This document shows positions 1 through 5,208 of a DNA stretch of 5,208 bases, piece after piece. A program made the translations under genes and the position numbers. The notes under the pieces were generated by a model. It was not told the origin of the DNA. It searched no databases and worked only from the letters and a program-made list of their open reading frames with translations. Numbering within the stretch: the first letter of the stretch is position 1; every line of letters begins with the position of its first letter. The stretch is from Bacillota bacterium. GTDB lineage: Bacteria; Bacillota; Clostridia; Peptostreptococcales; Anaerovoracaceae. Location of the stretch: positions 1-5,208 of the forward strand of contig JAGATO010000255.1 in the NCBI GenBank assembly GCA_017621195.1, written 5' to 3'.

Positions 1-384
1 GTAGAATATATAAAGAAATATCTGAACAGGATCGCGCCTCAGCTGACCTGGGAACAGGTCGAAGAAAAGATGAGGAGCCTGAAGGAAGAAGATCCGGAAA
101 CGTTCCAGTCCGACGACGTGGCCGTGGTCAGTGCCGTCGTTCGATTGACTGACGGAAAGGTGACCAGAGAGCGGATCAACCAGTATAAGGAAACGTACGA
201 TAACTTTTCCTGGTTTGTCTGCGCTGCACCTGTGGACGATCCGAAGATCGCCGTGGCTGTGTTGATCTTCCAGGGTGGACAGGGCGGCTTGGGCGCGCCG
301 GTTGCCAGAGAGATCATCGCCCAGTACCTGGAACTGGATCGAGCGTATGAAGACTATCGTGTGGATTCTGTACTGACACAGTAA
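1..384 (+). CDS. Class B penicillin-binding protein (PBP2-like), C-terminal end, 5' partial
   Basis: The frame is open from base 1 and ends at TAA 382-384, giving 127 visible residues. It is the end of a peptidoglycan transpeptidase that cross-links stem peptides outside the membrane. The diagnostic part is visible residues 71-111: a WFV-AAP strand, then DDPKIAVAVLI, a QGGQGG glycine turn, and GAPVAREIIAQYL as the final helix, as in MrdA/PBP2 enzymes. The catalytic SxxK and SxN boxes lie outside the window. The KTG box is also not visible, although about 70 residues precede the WFV strand. In most class B enzymes KTG sits only some 15-30 residues before it, so a lineage insertion (rich in E, K and L, with LTWEQVEEKM) probably separates the two. 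The gene is followed after 10 nt by the minD-like gene. That context and the nearby rodA favour the elongation PBP2 over the septal FtsI. A SpoVD-like paralogue is not excluded. Confidence 0.8.
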   Translation, partial: VEYIKKYLNRIAPQLTWEQVEEKMRSLKEEDPETFQSDDVAVVSAVVRLTDGKVTRERINQYKETYDNFSWFVCAAPVDDPKIAVAVLIFQGGQGGLGAPVAREIIAQYLELDRAYEDYRVDSVLTQ

Positions 385-388
385 GGAG
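383..388 (+). promoter_or_regulatory. Ribosome binding site of the minD-like gene
   Basis: AAGGAG shares its first two bases with the PBP stop codon (TAA 382-384) and lies 6 nt before ATG 395. It fixes the minD start and suggests translational coupling between the two genes. Confidence 0.85.
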
Positions 389-394
389 ACCGAA

Positions 395-1117
395 ATGGGA
401 GAAGTTATCGTTGTTGCATCGGGAAAGGGAGGCGTAGGTAAGAGTACCTTCGCTGTGAACGGAGCGGCCATGCTGGCCCAGCAGGGCAGCCGCGTCGTAC
501 TGATCGATATGAATATGGGATTGCGAAACCTGGACCTCTACATGGGAATGGAAAACAACGTGGTGTACGACGTGGCCGACGTTTTGGCGGGCATGTGCGG
601 AATCCGAAAGGCCATGATCCGGGACAAGCGCTTTTCCGGCCTCTATCTGATCTGCGCGGCACAATACAAAAACACGGAGCTTCTGACCGAAACTCACATG
701 GAAGTGCTTTGCAAGAAGCTGGCGGAAAGCTACGATTACATCATCATCGATGCTCCGGCAGGCATCGACAAAAGCCTGCGGCTGGCAGCGGCGGGAGCGG
801 ATAAGGCCGTCGTCGTCACTGTACCGGAGTACGCGGCTCTGCGCGATGCGGACATGACGGACCGGACGCTGGAACAGATGGGAATTGAAAAGAGAGTCTG
901 CTGTCTGAACAAGGTGAAAGCGAAGCTGTTCGGCACGGGCTGGATGCCTACGCTGAGCCAGATCATTCAGATGCTGCGAATGGACCTGATCGGCATGATT
1001 CCTTACGACGATAATTTCCAGGTGGCTTCCAATCTTGGACTTCCCATCGTATGCAAGGAAGGGACGTACATTTACAATAATTTCAGCGAGATGATGAAGC
1101 GGTTGAAAGAGCTGTAG
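395..1117 (+). CDS. minD: MinD-family septum-site ATPase, divergent (switch Asn, short C-terminus)
   Basis: This 240-residue protein belongs to the deviant-Walker (ParA/MinD) ATPases, which dimerise on ATP and bind the membrane to place the division site. The deviant Walker A motif is GKGGVGKST at residues 10-18, with signature Lys11 and Lys16. The switch I region reads DMNMGLRNLDLYMG at 38-51, and LRNLD is MinD-specific. Walker B is IIIDAPAGID at 116-125, matching the MinD SPAGIE motif. A C-terminal LIGMIPYDD strand follows. Two things are odd. Residue 40 is Asn, where MinD has the catalytic Asp of DxD. The protein also ends at KRLKEL, some 20-30 residues short of typical MinD, so the usual separate amphipathic membrane helix is missing. 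The ATG has an AAGGAG site at 383-388 with a 6-nt spacer, and the site overlaps the PBP stop, implying one transcript. No minC or minE is adjacent. The MinD family call is firm; canonical Min function is not. Confidence 0.88.
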   Translation: MGEVIVVASGKGGVGKSTFAVNGAAMLAQQGSRVVLIDMNMGLRNLDLYMGMENNVVYDVADVLAGMCGIRKAMIRDKRFSGLYLICAAQYKNTELLTETHMEVLCKKLAESYDYIIIDAPAGIDKSLRLAAAGADKAVVVTVPEYAALRDADMTDRTLEQMGIEKRVCCLNKVKAKLFGTGWMPTLSQIIQMLRMDLIGMIPYDDNFQVASNLGLPIVCKEGTYIYNNFSEMMKRLKEL

Positions 1118-1159
1118 CGCATCGCTGAAACGCTGATTCGATGAAATGATTCCATAAAA

Positions 1160-1201
1160 AACGGCGGTATTCCAGGACTTGAGAGTCTGGAGACCGCCGT
1201 T
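1160..1201. terminator. Bidirectional intrinsic terminator between convergent minD and rodA
   Basis: A 9-bp outer stem (AACGGCGGT 1160-1168 with ACCGCCGTT 1193-1201) encloses a second stem: TCCAG with CTGGA, then ACT with AGT after a bulged G, around a TGAG loop. On the + strand it is followed by T6 at 1205-1210. On the - strand the run of A at 1156-1161 becomes a T run after the stem. It can therefore stop transcripts of the PBP-minD operon and, 58 nt past its stop codon, of rodA. Confidence 0.9.
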
Positions 1202-1258
1202 ATGTTTTTTGATAAAGATCGTTTTGCATTTGTCTCGAAGTATATCTCGGCATCCGTA

Positions 1259-2365
1259 TCAGAAGTTGATCAGTTTACTGCGCATTCCGATGTTCAGAAC
1301 CAGAGCCAGCGAGATCAAGTTGGTGACGACGGAGCTTCCGCCGTAGCTGATGAAGGGAAGGGTAATCCCGGTGACGGGCATGACGCCCATGGTCATGCCG
1401 ATGTTTTCGAAGATCTGAAACAGGAACATGGCGAAGATGCCGATGGCGACCAGGCCGCCGTAGTAATCCTTGGCATTGCGGGCGATTCTTAAAATACGGT
1501 AAAGGAAGACCCCGTACAGTCCGATGACGATACCTCCGCCCAAAAATCCCAGTTCCTCGACGATGACGGCGAAGATGAAGTCGGACTCCTGTACCGGAAG
1601 AAACTTCAGCTCTTTCTGCGTTCCTTTGAACAGCCCCTTACCTAAAAGACCGCCGGAGCCGATGGCCACCTTGGACATCCACACGTGGTAATTTCCGGGT
1701 AGGTTCAGATCGTTAGGGTTGAGGAAGGCGTCGATGCGCTGCTTCTGGTGGTCTGCCATCAAGTGATAGGCTATGGGGGAAGCGGCGATGACTGCGCCGA
1801 TGCAGCCTGCGTAGAGCTTTCCGTTGACGCCGGCCATAAAGATCATGACGGCGGCGATGACGCAGAATACCAGAGCATTTCCCAGATCGTTCTGCTTCAG
1901 GACAAGGAGGACGAAGGGAGACAGATATAAGCCGCACTTGACCAGCGCTTTGAAGTTGTGAAGCTCGTCCATGTGACGGCACAGGTAATTGGCAAAGACC
2001 AGGACGAAAGCTACCTTGACCAGTTCGGCCGGCTGCAGGTTCAGAGGACCGATCTTCAGCCAGCCCTGAGCCCCGTACTGCTTGTCTCCCAGCGGAGTGT
2101 AGACGGTCAGAAGAAAGAGAAGGCTTCCCGCGTAGATGAATTTTTCCATCCGCTCGAACATCCGATAGTCCAGCAGGAGGATGAAGCCCAGAAGGAAGAA
2201 GCCTAAAATGTAGGCTACGATTTGGACGATGATCTTTCGCGTCAGGACGAAGCTTCCGGCGTAGGCCGTGCTGCTGATCATGACCACGCTGAAGCCGAGA
2301 AAGCACAGCACGATGAAGATCAGCCATTTATCTATATTTTTAATCAATGTAAAGAAATATTTCAT
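1259..2365 (-). CDS. rodA: RodA/FtsW-family SEDS peptidoglycan glycosyltransferase
   Basis: This 368-residue integral membrane protein has about ten hydrophobic segments. SEDS proteins polymerise lipid II into glycan strands and work in complex with a class B PBP; RodA pairs with PBP2 for side-wall growth. Family landmarks are GWLKIGPLNLQPAELVK at 101-117, LPVQESDFIFAVIVEELGF at 256-274 and MPVTGITLPFISYGGSS at 329-345. Asp262 in the SDFIFA segment corresponds to the catalytic Asp of RodA. RodA is preferred over FtsW because of the ESDFIFAVI-EELGF and NIGMTMGVMPVTG wording and the PBP2-like gene nearby; FtsW or SpoVE is the alternative. One conserved motif is altered: the usual QPDLGTA reads QNDLGNA at 158-164. 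The ATG at 2365-2363 has AAGGGAG (2377-2371) with a 5-nt spacer. The gene is monocistronic as seen here, with its own candidate promoter and the shared terminator. Confidence 0.9.
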   Translation of the reverse strand: MKYFFTLIKNIDKWLIFIVLCFLGFSVVMISSTAYAGSFVLTRKIIVQIVAYILGFFLLGFILLLDYRMFERMEKFIYAGSLLFLLTVYTPLGDKQYGAQGWLKIGPLNLQPAELVKVAFVLVFANYLCRHMDELHNFKALVKCGLYLSPFVLLVLKQNDLGNALVFCVIAAVMIFMAGVNGKLYAGCIGAVIAASPIAYHLMADHQKQRIDAFLNPNDLNLPGNYHVWMSKVAIGSGGLLGKGLFKGTQKELKFLPVQESDFIFAVIVEELGFLGGGIVIGLYGVFLYRILRIARNAKDYYGGLVAIGIFAMFLFQIFENIGMTMGVMPVTGITLPFISYGGSSVVTNLISLALVLNIGMRSKLINF

Positions 2366-2370
2366 CGGTT

Positions 2371-2377
2371 CTCCCTT
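2371..2377 (-). promoter_or_regulatory. Ribosome binding site of rodA
   Basis: On the - strand AAGGGAG lies 5 nt before ATG 2365, which supports that start. No competing in-frame start with a comparable site is apparent upstream. Confidence 0.75.
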
Positions 2378-2429
2378 ACCCTGTTGATTTTTCAGCCGAT
2401 CAACGCGCTTGACCGAAGCTGTGATACTT

Positions 2430-2457
2430 ATTATATCAAATTGCGGATTTCTTTCAT
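2430..2457 (-). promoter_or_regulatory. Candidate sigma-A promoter of rodA (extended -10)
   Basis: On the - strand a consensus TATAAT (2435-2430) is preceded by TGA, forming an extended -10. ATGAAA (2457-2452, 4 of 6 consensus) lies 16 bp upstream as a -35. The start point would fall near 2422, giving a leader of about 57 nt before the rodA ATG. This is inferred from sequence only. Confidence 0.6.
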
Positions 2458-2523
2458 AGGGATTCTTGGAGGAATTTCATTTTTTCATTTTTACGGAAGG
2501 TACGGAATTGTGAAATAATTTGA

Positions 2524-2552
2524 TGGACAAAGCGAAGGAAATACGATAAAAT
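2524..2552 (+). promoter_or_regulatory. Candidate sigma-A promoter of rny
   Basis: TGGACA (2524-2529, 5 of 6 to the -35 consensus) is separated by 17 bp from TAAAAT (2547-2552, 5 of 6 to the -10). The start point would be near 2559, giving a leader of roughly 134 nt before the AUU start proposed for rny. It is the best-matching + strand promoter I found in the interval. Confidence 0.65.
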
Positions 2553-2631
2553 ATATCTTGTATGATTATATCAATATTTAACTAAGTAATGCGATATGTA
2601 GTACCCGATCATAATAATGAGAAAAAGAGAA

Positions 2632-2656
2632 CGAACCCTGGTTGCGACAGGGTTTG
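2632..2656 (+). other. Stem-loop in the rny 5' leader
   Basis: CGAACCCTG (2632-2640) pairs with CAGGGTTTG (2648-2656) in a 9-bp stem containing one G-U pair and closing a 7-nt loop. It ends about 20 nt before the Shine-Dalgarno. No T run follows on the + strand, so it is not a standard terminator there. On the - strand it is followed by a pyrimidine-rich TTCTCTTTTTC, so weak termination of antisense transcription is possible. It may instead protect the 5' end or tune translation of rny. The role is unknown. Confidence 0.6.
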
Positions 2657-2675
2657 GGTGACAGAATTTCAGCTA

Positions 2676-2685
2676 AAAGGAGGTG
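2676..2685 (+). promoter_or_regulatory. Perfect Shine-Dalgarno that decides the rny start
   Basis: AAAGGAGGTG is complementary over ten bases to the standard 3' end of 16S rRNA (CACCUCCUUU). No ATG, GTG or TTG in the rny frame lies at a usable distance downstream. In-frame ATT codons lie 3 nt (2687) and 9 nt (2693) past the GGAGG core, and 9 nt is close to optimal. The only classical start codon nearby, TTG 2688, is in another frame and meets a stop at 2742. Confidence 0.85.
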
Positions 2686-2692
2686 TATTGCT

Positions 2693-4228
2693 ATTCTCAA
2701 AATCATTATCGCTATCGTTATCGCCCTGCCCGTCGGGGTGTTAGTTGGATATATCATCCGAAAGAATTTTGCGGAAAAGACCATCGGAAGCGCGGAACAA
2801 TTGGCTAAGAACATGATCCTGGATGCGGAGAACAAATCTCAGACCATCAAGAAAGAGATTACTCTGGAAGCAAAGGAAGAAGCTCATAGACTGAGAAGCG
2901 ACGCGGAACGCGAGATCCGTGAACGCAGAGCAGAGGTTCAGCGGTCGGAAAAGCGTTTGATCCAGAAGGAAGAATCCGTAGATCGAAAGATTGAAAACCT
3001 GGAAAAGAAAGAAGAAAGCATTACTAGAAAAGAACAGAAAATAACCGAAAAGGAACACGAACTGGACGGCTTTTTAGAAAAGCAGAGAGAAGAACTGGAG
3101 AGAATCTCCGGTTACACTGCGGACGAAGCCAAGCAGCTGCTCCTTTCCAACGTCGAAAAGGATGTGCGCTATGAAGCATCCCTGATGATCAAGGATATCG
3201 AGTCCAAGGCCAAGGAAGAGGCTGACAAGAGAGCCAAGGAGATCATCACCGGTGCCATTCAGAGATGCGCGGCCGATCACGTTGCCGAAACTACGGTTTC
3301 CGTAGTTCCCCTGCCCAACGATGAAATGAAGGGCAGAATCATCGGCCGTGAAGGCAGAAACATTCGGGCTATCGAAACACTGACTGGAATTGATTTGATC
3401 ATCGACGATACGCCGGAAGCCGTCATCTTATCCGGATTTGATCCGGTTCGGAGAGAGGTTGCCCGGCTGGCGCTGGAAAAGCTCATCGTAGACGGGCGCA
3501 TTCATCCGGCGCGCATTGAAGAAATGGTGGAAAAGGCTCAGAGAGAAGTGAACGCCATCATCAAAGAAGAAGGCGAATCCGCTACCTTTGCGGTCGGAAT
3601 CCACAATCTTCATCCCGAACTGATCCGTCTGCTGGGTCGTCTGCGCTACAGAACCAGCTACGGTCAGAACGTATTGAAACACTCCATCGAAGTGGCTCAC
3701 CTGGCCGGTCTGATGGCCGGAGAACTGGGTCTGGATGTGAAGCTGGCCAAGAGAGCCGGCCTGCTCCACGACATCGGTAAAGCGGTGGACCACGAAGTGG
3801 AAGGTACTCACGTGGATATCGGTATCGATCTTCTGCGCAAGTACAAAGAATCCGAAGCCGTCATCAACGGCATGGCCGCCCACCACGGTGACTATGAGCC
3901 GAAGAGCATGGAAGCGGTGCTGATTGCCGCGGCCGATGCCCTTTCTGCAGCCCGTCCGGGTGCCCGCAGAGAGACGCTGGATTCCTACATCAAGCGGCTT
4001 CAGAAATTGGAAGAGATCGCCAACACCACACCCGGAGTTGCCAGCTCCTTTGCCATCCAGGCAGGACGCGAGATCCGGATCATGGCGAAGCCCGACGAAG
4101 TTTCCGACGATGCCATCGCCTTCCTGGCCCGCGAGATCAGTAAGAAGATCGAAAGCGAGCTGGAATATCCCGGCCAGATCAAGGTCAACGTCATTCGCGA
4201 AACCAGAGCGACGGAATACGCCAAATAA
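2693..4228 (+). CDS. rny: Ribonuclease Y, probably initiating at AUU
   Basis: This is the membrane-bound endoribonuclease that initiates mRNA turnover in Firmicutes. From ATT 2693 it has 511 residues, near the 520 of B. subtilis RNase Y. In order it has an N-terminal membrane helix (about 3-20), a long charged coiled coil (about 30-185) and a KH RNA-binding domain around [10 protein letters not shown] (214-223). An HD metal-dependent nuclease domain follows, with LLHDIGK (His359-Asp360), NVLKHS (His330) and AAHHGD (397-398), then [13 protein letters not shown] and a conserved end [10 protein letters not shown]. All expected motifs are intact. The longest open frame begins at TTG 2642. That start lies in a hairpin loop without a ribosome binding site and would add 17 residues, five of them (AKRRC) translated from the Shine-Dalgarno region itself. 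ATT 2687 aligns exactly with the B. subtilis N-terminus but is only 3 nt from GGAGG. The family call is essentially certain; the start codon is inference. Confidence 0.97.
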   Translation: MLKIIIAIVIALPVGVLVGYIIRKNFAEKTIGSAEQLAKNMILDAENKSQTIKKEITLEAKEEAHRLRSDAEREIRERRAEVQRSEKRLIQKEESVDRKIENLEKKEESITRKEQKITEKEHELDGFLEKQREELERISGYTADEAKQLLLSNVEKDVRYEASLMIKDIESKAKEEADKRAKEIITGAIQRCAADHVAETTVSVVPLPNDEMKGRIIGREGRNIRAIETLTGIDLIIDDTPEAVILSGFDPVRREVARLALEKLIVDGRIHPARIEEMVEKAQREVNAIIKEEGESATFAVGIHNLHPELIRLLGRLRYRTSYGQNVLKHSIEVAHLAGLMAGELGLDVKLAKRAGLLHDIGKAVDHEVEGTHVDIGIDLLRKYKESEAVINGMAAHHGDYEPKSMEAVLIAAADALSAARPGARRETLDSYIKRLQKLEEIANTTPGVASSFAIQAGREIRIMAKPDEVSDDAIAFLAREISKKIESELEYPGQIKVNVIRETRATEYAK

Positions 4229-4260
4229 GAAGGCCGAGACGAGATTACCATCGAAAAAAG

Positions 4261-4292
4261 AACCCTGCTGCAAATGCGCGGCGGGGTTTTTT
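4261..4292. terminator. Intrinsic terminator after rny, probably bidirectional
   Basis: An 11-bp stem (AACCCTGCTGC 4261-4271 with GCGGCGGGGTT 4278-4288, two G-U pairs) closes a 6-nt loop and is followed by T6 at 4287-4292. On the - strand the A run at 4254-4259 supplies a T tract just beyond the stem, so the same hairpin can end the gerAB-like transcript. Confidence 0.88.
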
Positions 4293-4318
4293 ACGTGCGC
4301 CTGGCGGCGCACGTTTTT
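4293..4318 (+). terminator. Second, tandem terminator after rny
   Basis: A perfect 9-bp GC-rich stem (ACGTGCGCC 4293-4301 with GGCGCACGT 4306-4314) with loop TGGC is followed by T5 at 4314-4318. It begins directly after the T run of the first hairpin and shares its own T run with the stop codon of the opposite-strand gene (4319-4317). It backs up the first terminator for + strand transcripts only. Confidence 0.8.
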
Positions 4319-5165
4319 ACCGGGACGACCAGGCCCTTCCCAGAGCGGCGAAGATGGAAATGGTCTTAGTGCTTTCGCAGAACAGAAAGAGGATTAGCAT
4401 CAAAAACTCGGTTCGGTCCAGATATTCGGCCACGCCGGGGAGGGACAGCATGTCGTAGATGGGATACGTCAACCGTTCGAAGGAATAGGAGCCCAAAGCC
4501 AGGACAGCCAACAGGTACAGGAGCGAAGAGGCCCCAATCCCCCGGATCAGGCCGCGCGAAAGAGACCGAAGCTGGGAAGAAGCATCGTCGGAAGGGTCAG
4601 CCGTCAATAGGAGGGTCAGAGTCTGGGCCAGAAGGACGGCGGCGATCAGAACCGTTTGCAGAGCGAAGCCGGGCATATCGAAGGCCGTGAGGGCAGCGAA
4701 AGAGCTCACGACGAATTGACGCTGCGCCCAGAGCTTTTGAAGCGTTGAAACGACGGTGAGGACCAGCAGTACCGCCACCGTGACCGAGGCGATTCTGGCA
4801 GTGCGCTGCAGCGTGTCCAATCCCCGGCGAGTACCGTAGGCGGTCAGAAGGAGAAAGCATACAGGAAAGAAATAAAAGGGATGATCGGGGAAAATGCAGT
4901 CCTGACAGAACCGGAAAAAGGCGTAGAGCACAAGACCGCCGTAACAGATGACTACGATCGACAGCAGACGCCTGACACCGGCAGGGCCCGCCGCAACGCG
5001 GATCACCCGGGGGAAGAAACGACGGCTCAGCAGCAGGATCAGCCATACGAAACCACCGGCGATGAGCAGGGACAGCCAGACCAACCGGAGAAGGTCCATG
5101 TAGATTCCCAGAAAGAAGATGGTACTGACGAATACGGTGAAGGATAGAAACGTGGAAATGCTCAT
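4317..5165 (-). CDS. GerAB-like spore germination permease, compact
   Basis: This is a 282-residue membrane protein with about eight hydrophobic segments (near 5-24, 28-47, 68-88, 97-112, 126-142, 167-187, 207-226 and 252-275). The match is to the spore permease family (GerAB, APC-type fold), the inner-membrane subunit of germinant receptors that senses or conducts small molecules. Supporting stretches are VWLSLLIAGG at 29-38, the YGTRRGLDTLQR loop at 110-121 (family: R-K-GLE-I-R), and the end PIYDMLSLPGVAEYLDRTEF at 235-254 followed by a hydrophobic helix. GerAB proteins usually have about 360 residues and ten helices, so this one is short, mostly in its second half. ATG 5165 has AAAGGAG 7 nt upstream. 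It follows another gene by 12 nt, as expected in a gerA-type operon. The family was recognised from pattern only; another APC-type transporter is possible. Confidence 0.72.
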   Translation of the reverse strand: MSISTFLSFTVFVSTIFFLGIYMDLLRLVWLSLLIAGGFVWLILLLSRRFFPRVIRVAAGPAGVRRLLSIVVICYGGLVLYAFFRFCQDCIFPDHPFYFFPVCFLLLTAYGTRRGLDTLQRTARIASVTVAVLLVLTVVSTLQKLWAQRQFVVSSFAALTAFDMPGFALQTVLIAAVLLAQTLTLLLTADPSDDASSQLRSLSRGLIRGIGASSLLYLLAVLALGSYSFERLTYPIYDMLSLPGVAEYLDRTEFLMLILFLFCESTKTISIFAALGRAWSSR

Positions 5166-5172
5166 AGAGAAA

Positions 5173-5179
5173 CTCCTTT
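5173..5179 (-). promoter_or_regulatory. Ribosome binding site of the gerAB-like gene
   Basis: On the - strand AAAGGAG overlaps the proposed TAA stop of the preceding gene and lies 7 nt before ATG 5165. This supports the chosen start and an operon arrangement. Confidence 0.8.
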
Positions 5180-5208
5180 ATTCAATGGTGATGGTGCCCT
5201 CGGGCAGA
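5178..5208 (-). CDS. 3' end of an upstream gene (last 9 codons), 5' partial
   Basis: One - strand frame reads LPEGTITIE and then TAA at 5180-5178, with codons (CTG, CCC, GAG, GGC, ACC, ATC) like those of the neighbouring genes. The other two frames also reach stops here: TGA at the CATTGA site, and a TGA overlapping the gerAB-like ATG. The frame choice therefore rests on codon style and stop-to-start spacing. From context a germinant-receptor partner (gerAA or gerAC) would be expected, but nine residues cannot show it. Confidence 0.5.
   Translation of the reverse strand, partial: LPEGTITIE

Larger units (their letters stand above)
2366..2692. other. AT-rich divergent intergenic control region (rodA/rny)
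   Basis: This 327-nt gene-free stretch is visibly richer in A and T than its surroundings. It holds the rodA ribosome binding site and promoter on the - strand, and the rny promoter, leader hairpin and ribosome binding site on the + strand. A 9-bp direct repeat TTATATCAA occurs at 2431-2439 and 2566-2574. On the - strand each copy, with its flanking bases, forms an extended -10 (TGATATAAT). A short inverted repeat (ATTTCA 2474-2479, TGAAAT 2511-2516) lies upstream of the rny -35. I recognise no known riboswitch or T-box in it. Confidence 0.7.

Noticed and set aside
1118..1258. Possible minE or other small gene after minD
   Set aside because: The interval is filled by the bidirectional terminator and the rodA tail, and no frame resembles MinE.
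1713..2327. 204-codon - strand frame inside rodA
   Set aside because: It is rich in Arg, Pro and Ser, as expected for an out-of-phase reading of rodA, with no independent start signal.
2562..2585. Seven-codon ORF starting at ATG 2562
   Set aside because: Too short, no ribosome binding site, in an AT-rich leader where such frames arise by chance.
2617..2661. Short upstream ORF of 14 codons ([14 protein letters not shown]) in the rny leader
   Set aside because: It has no ribosome binding site, and its codons fall across the hairpin. The basic composition is what the A/G-rich run would give by chance. Kept only as a remote leader-peptide possibility.
2688..2744. TTG 2688 as a start just after the strong Shine-Dalgarno
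   Set aside because: It is out of the rny frame and reaches TAG at 2742 after 18 codons. Only 4 nt separate it from GGAGG. It would be relevant only if a base is missing from the sequence.
3428..4312. Long - strand frame of 294 codons opposite rny
   Set aside because: It is a shadow of the strongly conserved rny coding sequence, has no ribosome binding site, and matches no family I recognise.
4881..5147. + strand frame of 88 codons opposite the gerAB-like gene
   Set aside because: Hydrophilic mirror image of a membrane-protein gene, without a ribosome binding site.

Overview
This 5.2 kb window looks chromosomal and comes from a spore-forming Clostridia-type Firmicute. The basis is a RNase Y that matches the Bacillus/Clostridia form along its whole length, perfect AAAGGAGG-type ribosome binding sites, and a GerAB-like spore germination permease. 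Base composition is moderate, roughly half G+C by eye, with one clearly AT-rich divergent intergenic region. I cannot name the genus.

Layout. (1) Bases 1-384 (+): the C-terminal end of a class B penicillin-binding protein, probably the elongation PBP2, cut by the window edge. (2) 395-1117 (+): a MinD-family ATPase, 10 nt downstream and surely cotranscribed. It carries Asn where MinD normally has the second Asp of the DxD switch motif, and it lacks the usual C-terminal membrane-targeting tail. (3) 1160-1201: a bidirectional terminator between convergent genes. (4) 1259-2365 (-): a RodA/FtsW SEDS glycosyltransferase. (5) 2366-2692: an AT-rich divergent control region with a candidate rodA promoter on the - strand and a candidate rny promoter on the + strand, followed by a 5' leader hairpin. 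(6) 2693-4228 (+): RNase Y, which most likely starts at an AUU codon behind a perfect Shine-Dalgarno. (7) 4261-4318: two tandem hairpin terminators. (8) 4317-5165 (-): a compact GerAB-like spore germination permease. (9) 5178-5208 (-): the last codons of an upstream gene in the same operon.

The first three genes form a cell-shape and division neighbourhood. PBP2 (transpeptidase) and RodA (glycosyltransferase) together make side-wall peptidoglycan, and MinD normally positions the divider. In many Clostridia these lie in one co-directional mreBCD-pbp2-minCDE-rodA cluster. Here minC and minE are absent next to minD and rodA faces the other way, so the cluster appears rearranged. RNase Y is the membrane-anchored endonuclease that starts bulk mRNA decay.

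I see no mobile element, CRISPR array, tRNA or rRNA. The most unusual signals are the non-canonical rny start and the double departure of the MinD protein from its family.
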